A DNA stretch of 64,000 nucleotides from Krasilnikovozyma curviuscula (taxonomy: Eukaryota; Basidiomycota; Tremellomycetes; Cystofilobasidiales; Mrakiaceae): assembly GCA_014825775.1 (NCBI GenBank), contig MVAQ01000020.1, positions 62,001 through 126,000 of the forward strand, in the 5' to 3' direction. Shown in pieces: positions 10,755 through 22,163 of the stretch. The notes under the pieces are model-generated. The model was not told the origin of the DNA. It made no database searches and saw only the letters and a program-made list of their open reading frames with translations. Position 1 is the first letter of the stretch. Every line of letters begins with the position of its first letter. A program made the position numbers and the translations under genes.

Positions 10755-11996
10755 TTAATCGACAACATCCCACGACCCGAGCAAATCGCCTTCTAGCCCG
10801 TCAAGTTCCTTCACCTCTTCCTCCTCTTCACATCCCTTCTTTACCCTGACAGTTACCAATAATATCCTCCCAAAACCTGGCTCTGACGTCGGACGCGAGT
10901 CGATGCTACTAATGGAAACGTTCGAGGAAGAGGGAATGATGGAGAAGAGCGTCGAGTAAGGGAGGGAGGTGCGGAAAAGGTAGTTTGTATACGCTGATGT
11001 TGAGGGAGCGTGTGATGGTAGGAGAGTAATATGGGATGATGTTATTATCAGGAATTTTGTGGTGTTGCCTGCAGATTTGGTGTCAAGCGAGATGGAGGGC
11101 ACAGATCAGCAAAGGTAGGCGGGAATTGAAGTCATGATAGCAGAAACCTGGAGCTACTGGCAGACATAATTTTTTTTAATTCGATACTTACCTTTGACAT
11201 CTTCGATCCCTTCAACCAAAATCTCCAACTTATCACTGTTTAGCTGCGCGACGACAGCCGAGCAGATCGCTGCCCCTTCACCTTCGCCATCACCTCCTTC
11301 TATTGAATCTTCGTCCAATAGAGACAAGGCTGCGCCTGCAGTGCTGTCTTTCGGTATCCGACGTGCGTGAGGTAAATGAGTGGTGAGATACTGGGTACAT
11401 TGCGCCAATGCCTGTCGACAGACCAAAAAGCCTAAGTTCAGATGCACAATAAAAAGAGCTGTCGAAATTGAGAGAATAGACTGCACCTGTTCATGACTCC
11501 CTACCATCGTGATGCCCTTCAACCTCTCCTCCTTCGTCCTGCCTTCCCATTTCTTGTCCCTCCTCACAACTAAACAGTGCCCCACGCCCAACCTGACCTC
11601 TTCTCTCACAACTAACGGCGTTCCTCTTCCTTTTCCTTTCAAGTTGCGGTTGTTGTCCGACGTGTGCTGTGTTTGGTGCGATGTCGCCGTGGAGAACATG
11701 GACGAGGTTAGGATGTTGAGGGTTGCGAGGACGGGGCCGTTGAGACTGTTTTCGTACGGCAGGACGTAGATTGAGGATTGAGGTGGTTGAGATGTAAGGA
11801 TTTCTGTAATATCATGAGAGATGCTGTCAGGATCCAGGACAAAGGCTGAACATGGTCGGGTCATTTTTCAAGACTGACCTGAGATTGAGCTGCAGGGAAC
11901 GTAGTTGACTGCATCTCCAAATCTGTTTAACGCTGCTGCGTGGGAGTATGTCCCTGCTGGTCCCAAGAAGCACACATTCAGCTTCTCAGCGGTCAT
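10755..11996 (-). CDS. PHA2: Prephenate dehydratase with C-terminal ACT domain
   Basis: Converts prephenate to phenylpyruvate in phenylalanine synthesis. Four exons are inferred, the first 11879-11996 and the second starting at 11803. The start MTAEKLNVCFLGPAGTYSH gives the canonical FLGPxGTYSHxA opening; the catalytic domain then shows PYENSLNGPV, GSHEQALAQC, DSTAGAA and NTTKFLII, the last being the essential TRF-type motif with threonine kept and arginine replaced by lysine. The C-terminal part contains 'SIDSRPTSEPGFGRILL', a version of the ESRP phenylalanine-binding motif of the ACT regulatory domain with Asp for Glu. A poorly conserved loop (residues about 65-100) is rich in Ser/Thr/Asn. 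It is divergent from the TPR gene, 253 bp away. Confidence 0.93.
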
Positions 11997-12249
11997 TTTC
12001 TTGCAAATGGTTGATGGCGTCTGGAGCCTAAAAAAAGGAGTGGACTGGGTGGGACGAGCAAAGTGGGAACCGGCTATATTTTAATCAAATTTCTTCAAGT
12101 AGCTGTAATAACCTGATCACTGGATTTGCACTGATTGAGAGGACACCGAAGTCGTTAGATTATAGGTGAAGGTCTCTGCTCAATTCAACACCACAAGTGC
12201 GTTCAAAATCTGACGTCCAAATATCTACTTATATTCTCAGCTTCCAGCC

Positions 12250-14029
12250 ATGCCTCCTCGCAGGAAACCAGTAGCTGGTTCATCATCATCCGATTATCCT
12301 TTGTCAAAGAAGGGAAAAGCACGAGCTGCGGCTGCAAAGACCTTTGACTCGTTTGATGAGTAAGTCCAATTGCTTTAGTGACCTCTTGAGGCTATCACCG
12401 ACTGGCTTGGTCCCCTCTTCTGCCTTATTCTTCAAATCTTATAGCTGTATGGACGAGGCAGTCAACTTGGAAGAGAAGGGTGAAAGATACCGATTTGGAC
12501 CAAAAGTACGTCAGACCGAGGATATAACAGCTCTTAAAACGCACACTAAGTTCTTCAAACTCTGTCAGGCTCTTCGGCTCTACCAAGAATCAGAGCAAAT
12601 GTACATCCGAGCGCTCTCCTACGCACCTCAATCTTTCGACGCAACGTACAACCTCTCCCGTCTGCGATACATCCTCTCCACAACGTTCCTGCATCCACCA
12701 CATTCTCTTTTACTTCTCAGATCATCAATTGATGGATATAAGTCTTGTCTAGATTTAAAGGTGGAAGACGAGGTCGTTAAGCTCGACGCAGGATTTAATC
12801 TAGCTCAAGCGCTGAGCGATCTCGCGGATCTGCTCGACGAGCAGGATGCAGCAGATGGCGAACCATTGAGGTTTGACGCTGTGAAAGTCCTTGAGAATGT
12901 TGCCAGAGGTCAGGAGGAATTTCTCAATTCTACTTTCGGACAACAAAGTATCGATGCTGAGGAAGAAGTTGGGGAGATGGATGAAGATCAGGAAGAAGAA
13001 GAGGAAGGAGACGGAGAGGAAAGTGACGGAGAGAAACCATCAACGTTTGAAATCTCGCTTCCAACACCATCAACGCTCATAGACACGTACATCCTCACCC
13101 TTACCATTCTTTCAACACTCCTGTCGACAACAAATTATAACGAGATCCTCGTCAACTCCGACCAGATTCTCTCAACTGCCAGATCAACAAACGAGGCTGC
13201 CCTCAAAACTGGCTTGGACCGCTCAGTAGAAATTGTCATTACCGAATCAGCTCTCAAGATGTCTCTGGTGGAACTGCAGCTTCCAGGATGGCAAGCACTT
13301 GCTACAGAAACAATATCACGTCTCCAATCGTTCTGGACACAAACATCTCCACTCACAGAAGTTTCAAACGAAACAAAAATCGAATTAGTCTGTGCTCTTG
13401 GCGATGCCCAATCAACACTAGCGCTCCTCCTCTATCGGTTCTCCCCACCCTCCCCAGCACTCGGTCAACAAATCTATACTCTCCTGTCCTCCTCAACTCA
13501 GTCATCCACAACGGCAATCACCCTCCTACCCCCACCCACGATTGGCTCCACACCTCAAACGGTCGACTTCACCCCAACCTCCTCCATCCAGTTAAAACTC
13601 TCCTCACTTTCCCTCCAGCGCAGCCTTCTTTCCTTCGGGCCTTGGGAAAACCCGAGTGCAAAAGCGAATTGGAAGGTCTTAGTGGGCAATTCAAGGACGT
13701 GGAGTAAGAAGGCAGCTGATGGTGTTGGTCTTGCCTCTCTATTCCTACCGACCCTACCGGCCCCGTTAGCTGCTGATGGTGGAGGTTGGGAGAGGGAGAA
13801 GCTTGCGCAAGACTCGATTTTAATGCATCTTAGAGCGCTGTGGTATCTTTCCATCGCCGGTGAGGGCGGAGAGGATGTGAAAGCATTCGCAGACAAGATT
13901 AAGAAGTCGGGGAAGGTGATGCAAAGGGGTTTGAAACGATGGCTAGAGGATCTGAAGGAGGAGGAAGGAGCTTTAAGGATTGAGGAAGACGTGTTTTGGA
14001 ATGACTTTGGCACTGGCCTAGCGTACTAG
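12250..14029 (+). CDS. TPR-like protein with an internal acidic stretch
   Basis: Three exons, 12250-12359, 12445-12505 and 12569-14029, give about 543 residues. The N-terminus is a basic Ser/Lys/Ala-rich leader (MPPRRKPVAGSSSS), followed by a helical repeat region (ALRLYQESEQMYIRALSYAP... SFDATYNLSRLRYIL) that reads as TPR units. An acidic run of Glu/Asp from about residue 210 (EEVGEMDEDQEEEEEGDGEE) separates the first helical block from a long alpha-helical C-terminal half. I do not recognise an orthologue; similar fungal proteins are annotated only as TPR-like. The acidic run beside helical repeats resembles histone or ribosome-assembly chaperones of the Hif1/NASP kind, but that is only a resemblance. 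Confidence 0.85.
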
Positions 14030-14713
14030 TCAGCAATAGGTACTGTATTGATCCAGAGTACCAGAGTTCACCCGTTCTGCCGCGGTATCAGAAAGAATGG
14101 TCCTTCTCAATCTTCGACACAGCAAGTTCAAGTTGTCATCAGGCGCAATCAAACAGCAGGCATTGGCAGGGGCGCCAGTCACTGGTAGCGTCCTCGATGC
14201 TAACGCATTTCTTATCCATTTCTTCTTCCCCTCTTCAGCTGGTACATAGTTTCAACTCTTATAGCTCTCACCGAGTTCAATACTAGCGCCCAAGACGAGG
14301 CATTTTCCGCGTTTATTGCCCTCACAAGGAACGACTGTGTTTCGTGCAACCTGCACCAATGAGCCACCTAGCAAGCCAAGTGAAGCTCAACATCGTAAAA
14401 CAGTGACCGTCCTCTCGGACAAGCCGTAACCTGACTGCTCTTGAAGTGGACGGAAGAAGGGATGAAGGTTGACGCGATCGAATCTTGCACGGCAGTGATA
14501 CCCCTTTCGCACTTTCTGAACTCGTGCCTACTGAATTAGAACAGTAGTGGAAAATTTACTTGGTCAATTTCAAACCGTGTCGACGCCAATGTTAGTCTTA
14601 GTAAAGATGCTCGCGTGATTATCTTTAGCGACGTGTCGAGTGAACTAACATAAAAATATAACGATGGAAATCTATATCTACAAACCCAGAGTAGACACAA
14701 GCAGAGAAGAAAC
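14030..14713 (+). other. Convergent intergenic region, no supported gene
   Basis: This 680-bp gap lies between the stop codons of the TPR gene and the Srp40-like gene. A 50-codon frame beginning near 14098 on plus has no recognisable motif and no splice partner, so it was not called. The region presumably holds both 3' untranslated regions. Confidence 0.45.
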
Positions 14714-16588
14714 CTAGAACTTGATGGAATGAGATTCCATCTGAAGTTTGAAGGGGAAAGAAAAGTGTCAAAACTTGGGAAGTGAAGCACACGAGACTAG
14801 CATCAACTCACAGTAATCTCACCACCCCTGTAGCTACCTCTCTTCTTCTTGTTCTTCTCCTTCCTGAAGCCAGCACCTCGAGTAACGATCAAATCTGCCG
14901 ACGCCCTCGCACCGTAATCATTCATAGTTCCACCCTTATCATCATAACCCATCCTCATCAATCTAGGGTCGTGGTATGTGACGTCGTCGAGCTTGATCTT
15001 CTGGAATCTATTACCGACACCGGATCCTTTCTTTCCACCACCATTAGAAGACGCAGGTGAACTGGCACCGCCATTGGCAAGTTTTAGTCGCTTTTGTTGG
15101 ATCTGGTCCAAGGTCAGAGGGGTTGAGGCACCGGATGGGTTCATTGATGAAGTTGACTCAGATTCCTCGTCGTCAGCCTTTCGCTTTTTCGATGCGGGTG
15201 TTGGGGTGGGTTGAGTGGTTGCTGGGGCGGCTGGTGTAGATGAAGATTCAGAGTCAGAGGATGAATCGGATGAAGAGTCTTCGTCGTCCTCTTCTGATGA
15301 AGATGATGAGTCAGAATCGTCGCTGCTGTCAGAGTCTGAATCAGAATCAGCTTCAACGGTGGTTGCTATAGTTGGGGGAATTAACAATTAAGTTCAGGGA
15401 GTAAGACACTAAGAGTACCATTGCACTTACTTGTCGTGGCAGCTACGATGACTACTGGCGTCGCCTTCTCATCATCAGAGTCGGAATCGGAGTCGGAATC
15501 ATCACTATCTTCATCACTTGAGTCAGAAGAATCCTTAGCAGCAGCAACAACAGCAGCGACGACTATCAGAACATTAAGCGATTAGCGTTTGGAGTAGTGT
15601 GACGGCGAAAGATGCACTCACCTGGTGTGGCCTCTTCGTCACTTGATTCATCATCAGAATCGGAATCAGAATCAGAATCAGAGCTATCAGCGTTTACAGC
15701 GACAGCTTCCACAACAGCGGCAAGAGTCTTGACTAGATCTCGAATTATCAAAGCTCAGCAAACGTATTGAAAAAGAAGCGCAACGCCCTACTTACCTGAT
15801 TTTGGTTCTTCATCATCTGAGGTGGAATCAGAGCTAGAATCCGAGTCGGAGTCAGATTCAGAGCTAGAGTCAGAGTCTGAGCTCTCAGCGGCAGCATTCA
15901 CAACTTCGACAGCTTTAACTGCAGCAGCGACAACAGCTTCAGTCAGCGCATAGAAGCGATATCAACATTCATCAATGCAAACGGTAAAAGTGAGAAGTAG
16001 TGCTCACCTTCAGCTTTAGCCAGAGTGTCATCAGAGCTATCAGAATCAGAATCAGAATCGGAGTCAGAGTCGTCAGAATCAGAATCATCTGATGACTCTG
16101 AATCCTCCTCAGCAACAACAGCTACGACAGCAACTGGAGCAGCCATCTCTTCGTCCTCATCTGAGGAGTCGTCAGAATCGTCGCTTGAATCTTCTTCAGC
16201 AGCGACTGCTACGGGAGCCAACACAGTCTCAGTCTCTTCCTCGTCTTCTTCATCACTGCTATCATCGTCTGACGAATCAGAGTCTTCCTCCTCAGATGAG
16301 CTATCGTCCTCGTCGTCGCTCACGGTCTTGTCGCTAGCATCGACAATTGAACCAGTGACGATATCCAACAGGGATTGAGCTCCAACTGGGATAGTGTTTA
16401 GCGGTGTAGTAATTTCCTTCAGAAGAGCTTTGGAGACTTTGGTGTGGTTGTGGGCGAGAAGGAACGAGTTGATTAGGGAGTAGGTTTCTAATTGGGAGCG
16501 ATACGTTTCGAGTCAGCTCGACAGCACTTAAATCTGGGGGGGGAATGTGCTTACGTTTCAGCGCTGGACTCATTTCTGCTGAAGACAT
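14714..16588 (-). CDS. SRP40: Srp40/Nopp140 (NOLC1) nucleolar phosphoprotein
   Basis: Nucleolar and Cajal-body chaperone of box C/D and H/ACA snoRNPs. The N-terminus (MSSAEMSPALKQTYSLINSFLLAHNHTKV) forms a LisH-like helical motif. The middle has at least five alternating blocks of acidic serine runs (SDSDSDSD types, casein kinase 2 targets) and Ala/Val/Lys spacers, each block in its own exon. The C-terminal SRP40 domain is intact: RFQKIKLDDVTYHDPRLM, DYGARASADLIVTRGAGF, RKEKNKKKRGSYRGGEIT. The continuous frame would stop at 14803 after GEITVS, but a GT-AG intron there (14741-14811) joins a 27-nt last exon ending 'SIKF', which matches the conserved end of NOLC1 (NSIKF). I therefore place the stop at 14714. 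All earlier introns read as phase 1. Confidence 0.93.
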
Positions 16589-16829
16589 CTTGACGACAGA
16601 TCTGAGAGTATAACAAAGTCGGGGTTGGTATCAAAATTATGGTCGTGGCGTGGACGGGTTTTCAAAAAATTCTCGCCGTTAGGAGCGTGCGCCTCCTGAG
16701 TGGGGAGTATACAAAGTCGCAGCGAATTCTAGGATTTGCCTTGGTTTGCCATTGCAGTGAATTATAAATTGCCATACAAAATGCTGCAGATGATAGCGAA
16801 GGGCGCAAATAAAGGAAAGACTACAAAGT

Positions 16830-17964
16830 TTATTTCTGCGCGAGCCATTTGTCAACATTGAATTCTTCCAGCGACGATAGTATTTCATCAGCGAGACCCT
16901 TATCTCCTCCTATATTGACGAAGAGGCGCGAAAATTACAGGAAGGTCAATGAAATCCCAGATTTCACAGCTCGTTTAACGAAGCTAGGCTATCGATTGAA
17001 AATACTCACCTTGCATCTTCTTTAACTGAGGATCTGGGATCCATATAACGCTCATACCAGCTCTGTGACCAGCTTGTACTCCAGGAAGTGCATCCTCGAA
17101 GACCTTCCCACAACAAACAAGTTAGCGCTGATCGAAACCCCACCGGCGGAATTGCTTGAGAAAGGACTTACAAGTCCTTTTGCTCTTTCTGCGAGATGTT
17201 CCTTTGTAGCCTCCTCTTCAACACCGACATCATAACCAAGCCTCCTAGCGGCAGCCAGGAAGATCTCTGGCGAGGGCTTTCCCAACGCCAGCTTCGTCGC
17301 TGGTGGGACCGGAGGAGTCGTGCTCGTCAGAATCTTCCCTTCGAACAGGTCAAATAGTTCTGCCAGGTGACCAGTCTTCAGATCAAATGATTCTTGACTT
17401 GATCCGGTCGCTACAGCAATTGGAACACCTCGTTTCGAGAGCGTTTGAATGAGTGCCAGGGCTCCAGGCATAGGCACGCAGGCTCGAAACATTTCATCAA
17501 GCAGGGCATTTCGTTCTTCAAGATATATTTCAGGGGTGTACGAAGTTGGGATGGAACCAGGTGGGAAGGAATTGAAGAGGGTTAGTGTGGAAGGGATCGC
17601 GGGCATGCCCATGAGCTCTACATATGGAAAGAGGACAAGCAGTCAACGACACCATGCAGAGAGGTAGCCATAGACAGATTTTCATAGATTGGACATACTG
17701 CTCTTGATCTCCCAGGTCATTTCCAGCCCAAAGCGAGACAGCACTTTGTTCGTGACCACGGTGTACAGGGACTAAGGATCACAAATCATCCACAATCAGG
17801 CTGGAAGATCTATAATTGAAGAATTGTTGTGATAGAATTACCTCAGTGTCAATGAGCAGTCCATCCTACCAGTTCAAAGCAGACAAGGTCGAGTCAGAAC
17901 AACGGACGCCAAGTTCGAATGAAAATGTGCTCACCATATCGAAAATCACATATTCAATAGACAT
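16830..17964 (-). CDS. HAD-family phosphatase, HDHD1-like, copy 1
   Basis: Haloacid-dehalogenase phosphohydrolase of the pseudouridine-5'-phosphatase/sugar-phosphatase group. It has all four HAD motifs: FDMDGLLIDTE (nucleophile Asp and acid/base Asp), VATGSS, the lysine in LGKPSPEIF, and VFEDALPGVQAG. The cap domain (KLMGMPAIPSTLTLF ... YLEERNALLDEMF) is helical. About seven exons are inferred; the first encodes only MSIEYVIFDM, and the last, starting after Q|GGDKG, ends WLAQK. It is followed on the same strand by a close paralogue 500 bp upstream. The substrate cannot be told from sequence: pseudouridine monophosphate, glycerol phosphate or 2-deoxyglucose-6-phosphate are all precedented in this subfamily. 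Confidence 0.9.
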
Positions 17965-18462
17965 TTTGAATAGATTAGAACCACTGTTTGAAGGAGAGGG
18001 TTTTGTAGAGTCTTCAGAGGTTAAGGAAGATGCGGTCAGCTTCAAGAGCTTCAACAAAACGCGGAGATGGGTTCAGTTGATGATTTCACTCGAATTTACA
18101 AAACGCTGGAAAAGAAGGGGCTGCGTGATGGTATACAAATGTAAGTTGGGGTTACGGATCTGAGACCGTGTATGCGAGAGTCTACAAAATGCTTCTCCAA
18201 CTGAGTAATATGAACATAAGTTTCGAAGGAGGACTCAGACTTCTTCATTTACTGTCCGGTCAACCTTTTGAGGACTTCCCAGGAGTACCAAAGTAAGGTC
18301 TGTCTTGCCAGAGCTCTCGGCTTGTCGCAGAACGATGTCTGCGACGTTTCAAGCTTGTCCCATGGGGCGTTTATCTAATCAGCTGTACCTGTGACAGTTT
18401 ATTCAATCTACTCGTTCTTAAGTTTGTTTGTTTTCGATATTCTACATATCCTCCCGTCCGAT
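17965..18462 (+). other. Intergenic between tandem phosphatase genes
   Basis: This 500-bp stretch is the promoter of phosphatase copy 1 and the 3' region of copy 2. It is AT-rich and I found no gene; no remnant of a third phosphatase copy is visible. Confidence 0.5.
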
Positions 18463-19533
18463 CTATTTTTTTACGATCCACTTCTCTACATCAAAATCTT
18501 CTATGTTGTTCAATATTTCATCTGCGATCCCCTTGTCTTCGCCTTGAATCTTTTTCGATTCATGATCAGGTATCCAAATGGCAGAGAGCCCACCTTTCTT
18601 GGCACCTTCAATTCCTTTCAGTGCGTCTTCAAAGACCTATAACGAAAAGTTGGAGGTGAGCAAAGAGGAAGAGGCTGCGAGCAAAAGTTTGAAATAGAAA
18701 AGAAAAACAAATTACCATTCCTTTCGCTCTCACAGCAATCTGCATCTCCGTTGCTTCTTCATCGATTCCAACATCTAAACCGAGACTCCTAGCCGCAGCT
18801 AAGAAGATATCCGGGTTGGGTTTCCCTTTGAGAGGTTCCGTTGCAGGTGGTATCAAGGGCGATGTCATCGTAACGATATGTCCATCGAACAGATCAAACA
18901 TTTCGCCCAGATGAGCCGTTTTGATTTCGAACATTTCCTGGGTTGAAGATGTCGCGACAGCGATGGGAATTCCTCGCGAATGGAGAGTCTGGATCAATTT
19001 AAGAGCGCCAGGCATGTAGACACAGTGGTGGAAGATGGGAGTCAGGATAGCTTTTCGCTGGTCTAGAAATTTCTCGACAGTGAAATCTGGAGGAATTGAG
19101 TTCGGAGGAAACAAGGTGTAGAGGTACTCGATAGATTTCAGAGCTGGGACACCTTGAATTCCTGCCAGAAAAGCAGAAGAGCGAAAGTTAGCTTTGGAAG
19201 TCTCGGAACGACATCAGATAACGTTGATTACTTGCTTCTATTCATCTCCATTGTCAGGGTGAGACCAAACTGATTAAGAACCTGATCCGTAGCCTGCATG
19301 ATACTGGACTGTAATGGATATAGCAGGGTGGGATCAGCAACTCAAGATCCCCCCCCCCCCATTCTACCCTTAAAGAACAAAGATATCACATATCTCACCT
19401 CCGTATCAATGAGGAGTCCATCCTGAGAGAGCGAGGTGAGAGAACAACACCAGCTCTGGTCAGCAACCTTGCATCAGGGCAATTTGGGGCACTACCAGCT
19501 CACCATATCGAAGATCACGTATTCGATAGACAT
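18463..19533 (-). CDS. HAD-family phosphatase, HDHD1-like, copy 2
   Basis: Paralogue of the phosphatase downstream. Its first exon encodes the identical MSIEYVIFDM and its later text tracks copy 1 throughout: PGALKLIQTLHSRGIPIAVA, VATSST, KGKPNPDIFLAAARSLG, VFEDALKGIEGAKKGGLS. All HAD catalytic positions are present (the nucleophile motif is split by intron 1 after FDM). The C-terminus ends WIVKK. Unlike copy 1 there is no intron between IQ and GEDKG, so the last exon runs 18463 to about 18637 uninterrupted. An intron between 19300 and 19400 contains a 12-base C run. The 'TSST' loop against 'TGSS' in copy 1 may mean a different substrate. Confidence 0.88.
19349..19360 (+). repeat. Poly-C run of 12 in an intron
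   Basis: Twelve consecutive C residues lie inside an early intron of phosphatase copy 2. On the coding strand this is a G run. Confidence 0.9.
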
Positions 19534-20208
19534 TTGACCTAGAGAAAACTCCTGATTGGAGGTGTAGAGTTCCAACTGGAAAAAGAATTTGAAGGAAGAT
19601 GATTTGGTTTGTGATAGCTTGCCAGCACGCTGAATACGTTCACTCGGCCACATTCTCCGCAGTTTTATATGTCTCTTTCAACTTTCGAGTCTGACCTATA
19701 CCAGTCAATCCTCTTGAGTAGACCATATATGAACTGCAGGTTCATCTTGAACAGAAGGGCGCGACCTGGTCCTCGCTCTCTCTCTCTTGACTTCGCGAGT
19801 CGCGTCTGAACATGAGATTGGGATGAATCAAATGATCTTATCGCCTTGACAATGTCTAGTGAAAGTATGATATAGCCGTTCAGTCTGGTGACGAGAGCAA
19901 CACAGTCTCTATTAAGAATTTCCCTGCACAAGTAGGGAACGCAATGCTGCTGCACGCTGCTCAGGTTGCCTCGACGGTGTCCGACGCTGGTGGAACTGAT
20001 GAACCGGCGAGACTAGTATCCGCTCCGTCTCGCCTCGAACTGCTGTCTGTCTGACTCGACAATATTTAGGTTGAAGCCGAGTTGTTTTCTGTCTTGCGGG
20101 AAGAACATGCACACGCTGATTGGGAGAGTAGTATCTGCGTAATCGTACACCTTATTGCTTTAGACCCCTTCGATTCTATAGCCCCTACACCCGCTGCATG
20201 ATCCGATT
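19534..20208 (+). other. Intergenic, no gene seen
   Basis: This 675-bp gap lies upstream of phosphatase copy 2 and downstream of CBP4, both on minus. It contains a CT-rich patch near 19780 and only short frames. No RNA gene was recognised. Confidence 0.45.
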
Positions 20209-21342
20209 TTACTTTGGTGCGTCACCATTCCAGAGAACACCCTTCTTACTGCTAGATCCACCTGCTTCTATTGATATCGGTTGCGCCGATGACAATGCTG
20301 CTGATGCACTTGATGTCGAGGAGGCGTCGCCAGCCCATACTATCTTTCGATCAGATTGTCGTTGTACGAGCTGGGAAACCGAAGGAACACTTCAGTATCA
20401 CGCCAGAAATTAAAAGATACCAGCTTCCATGTTTCGTAATCTCAAATAGCCCTCTCAAAACGTCATCCTCTCTTGTGCAACAATCTCCAACAAAGCCCTT
20501 CCACAGAAACAAAGGATACACGGAACGTCACTCACCCTCATTTCTCTCTTCATGAGCTCATCGTCCAGCATCTTCTGTCTTGCAGCATCAATTTTCTTCT
20601 TGAGATCGGGCGCTAGTGACTGATGAAAGAGGAGCGAGTGCGAATTGGATGGACCAAGCGACAGTGTGACGATAGGATCGATTCAACAGAGAGGGACGGT
20701 GAATAAATTGTTGTCGTTTTCCAAAATTGAGTGGGTGGTATTGCAATACAGCGCAATTGGTGAGATCCAGGAAAGAAAGAAAATAAGGGAAGACGAGAAG
20801 GCGTCAATCAAGCTGAGTCTTCAACCGTGGAACCAAACTCTCCTTTCATAGTAGAGAAGTGACGTACATTATACCACTGATCTTCTGAAGGTGTTGTCAC
20901 TGAGAGCCAGGAAGAAACAGACGAGGAGGAGATATGTTAGTTTCAACACTGGTTGCAGCTATTAGCCCTTCTCCATCTAACTAATATATTCCGAGACAAC
21001 CAATAGCAGCTTCGATTCTAATGATATCTGCCTGCTTATTTAAACTTCCTTTATCCGGGTAGAGTGCTGGACGATGAACTGCAGCAACCAGAGTCTGTTT
21101 TCCAACTTCCTCTTCAAATCCCTTCTTCTCGCCAGAAGCTCACTGAGACTCACAGTATTTCAAACCATAACCCACGCCAGTAACTGGATGTTCAGAGAAA
21201 CATGTAAATTGGAGTCAGTTCCGAGCTCAATGCTTCTGGGATTAAGAAGGAGCAAGAACTCAAGGCTGCAACAGCGAAGTGTAATTGACTTACTTCCAAC
21301 GACCAGCATACCCCATCTCGACCAGTTCACTTTAACACCCAT
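20209..21342 (-). CDS. CBP4: Cytochrome bc1 assembly factor Cbp4
   Basis: Five exons are inferred: 21294-21342, 21154-21183, 20868-20899, 20536-20619 and 20209-20370, of 49, 30, 32, 84 and 162 nt. All borders are GT-AG and every junction keeps frame, giving 118 residues. The protein starts MGVKVNWSRWGMLVVGITGV, continues GYGLKYLTTPSEDQWYN and then SLAPDLKKKIDAARQKM. A tryptophan-containing start, one hydrophobic span, the 'TTPxExQxYxxLxPxLKKK' block and a charged helix are the signature of Cbp4, the mitochondrial inner-membrane factor that binds newly made cytochrome b with Cbp3-Cbp6 during complex III assembly. Fungal homologues are 110-170 residues. The Ser/Ala-rich C-terminal exon (ending LWNGDAPK) is poorly conserved. 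It is divergent from CDC10. Confidence 0.85.
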
Positions 21343-22163
21343 AGTTTTGATTTCTGCAGCTGGTGATTTTGCAGGACTTTGATCGAGAGAAGGGATTTTT
21401 GTGCGAGTTGGAAGCAGCTCACCTTGCCTCGAGGCGGACGTTTTACGCTTGAGAACGCAAAAAGCGTGAGGACGGAGCAGGGATTCGAAGCAATGTCGAG
21501 GAGGGAAAGTCGATCCAGGGACTATAGGAGGGCTTATATGAATACAGAAAACTTCATCAAGGGTTACAGAAGTGGCCTCGCAATCGTCTAATTCGATATG
21601 ATGCTGGCTAATCCCAAATCCGAATGCCAGGGCGAGAGCACTGAGATAATCCAGATCATCGTAACTTCAGATTCGAGATTACTACCATCCATTGGTACAT
21701 TGGAACTTGAAGTACTAGAAACAAGATGCTTGAAAACTAGACGATCAATCACATAACGCTGCTGTCAAGAGAGTCCAATCCTAGACTTGTTGAGCAGCTG
21801 AGGAGATCTCTGACCTCACGCTTCTTCTCTTTGCTCACACGGTCACTTCCGATTGAGATCATACCCTAAATCTTGCATCTCGCCTTCGGGCCCTGCAGAA
21901 AGTCCTGTGTCGCTCTCCTCTTACCTAACGTGACATCTACCATTCGAACTGATGATTTTTCTACGGATTGGGTTGTCGTTCACAATCTTTCCCTTCAGGT
22001 CTCTAAGTCCATCTATACGTTCGTTTCACTCCTATACAATTTCCATCTCTTGCGAGAAGAGATAGTAAACAGTGGCGAAATCCCTAACCTAAAATCGCGC
22101 TCGTCCCTCTCGCCAGTGTCTTCCTTTCAGTCAAAGCAGCATCATACCCTTTCACCTTTAACG
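21343..22163 (+). promoter_or_regulatory. Divergent intergenic region between CBP4 and CDC10
   Basis: This 820-bp stretch must carry promoters for both genes. Near 21365-21440 on minus there are splice-like GTGAGC and CTGCAG words just upstream of the CBP4 ATG, so CBP4 may have a 5' untranslated intron. Upstream of the septin ATG the leader from about 22090 is pyrimidine-rich. No TATA box was recognised. Confidence 0.45.

Noticed and set aside
14098..14250. Short plus-strand frame MVLLNLRHSKFKL
   Set aside because: About 50 codons in the 3' UTR of the TPR gene, with no recognisable feature.
16025..16378. A 117-codon plus-strand frame of almost pure Ser/Glu
   Set aside because: It is the antisense shadow of the acidic serine repeats of SRP40; GAX/TCX codons read as Ser/Glu on both strands.
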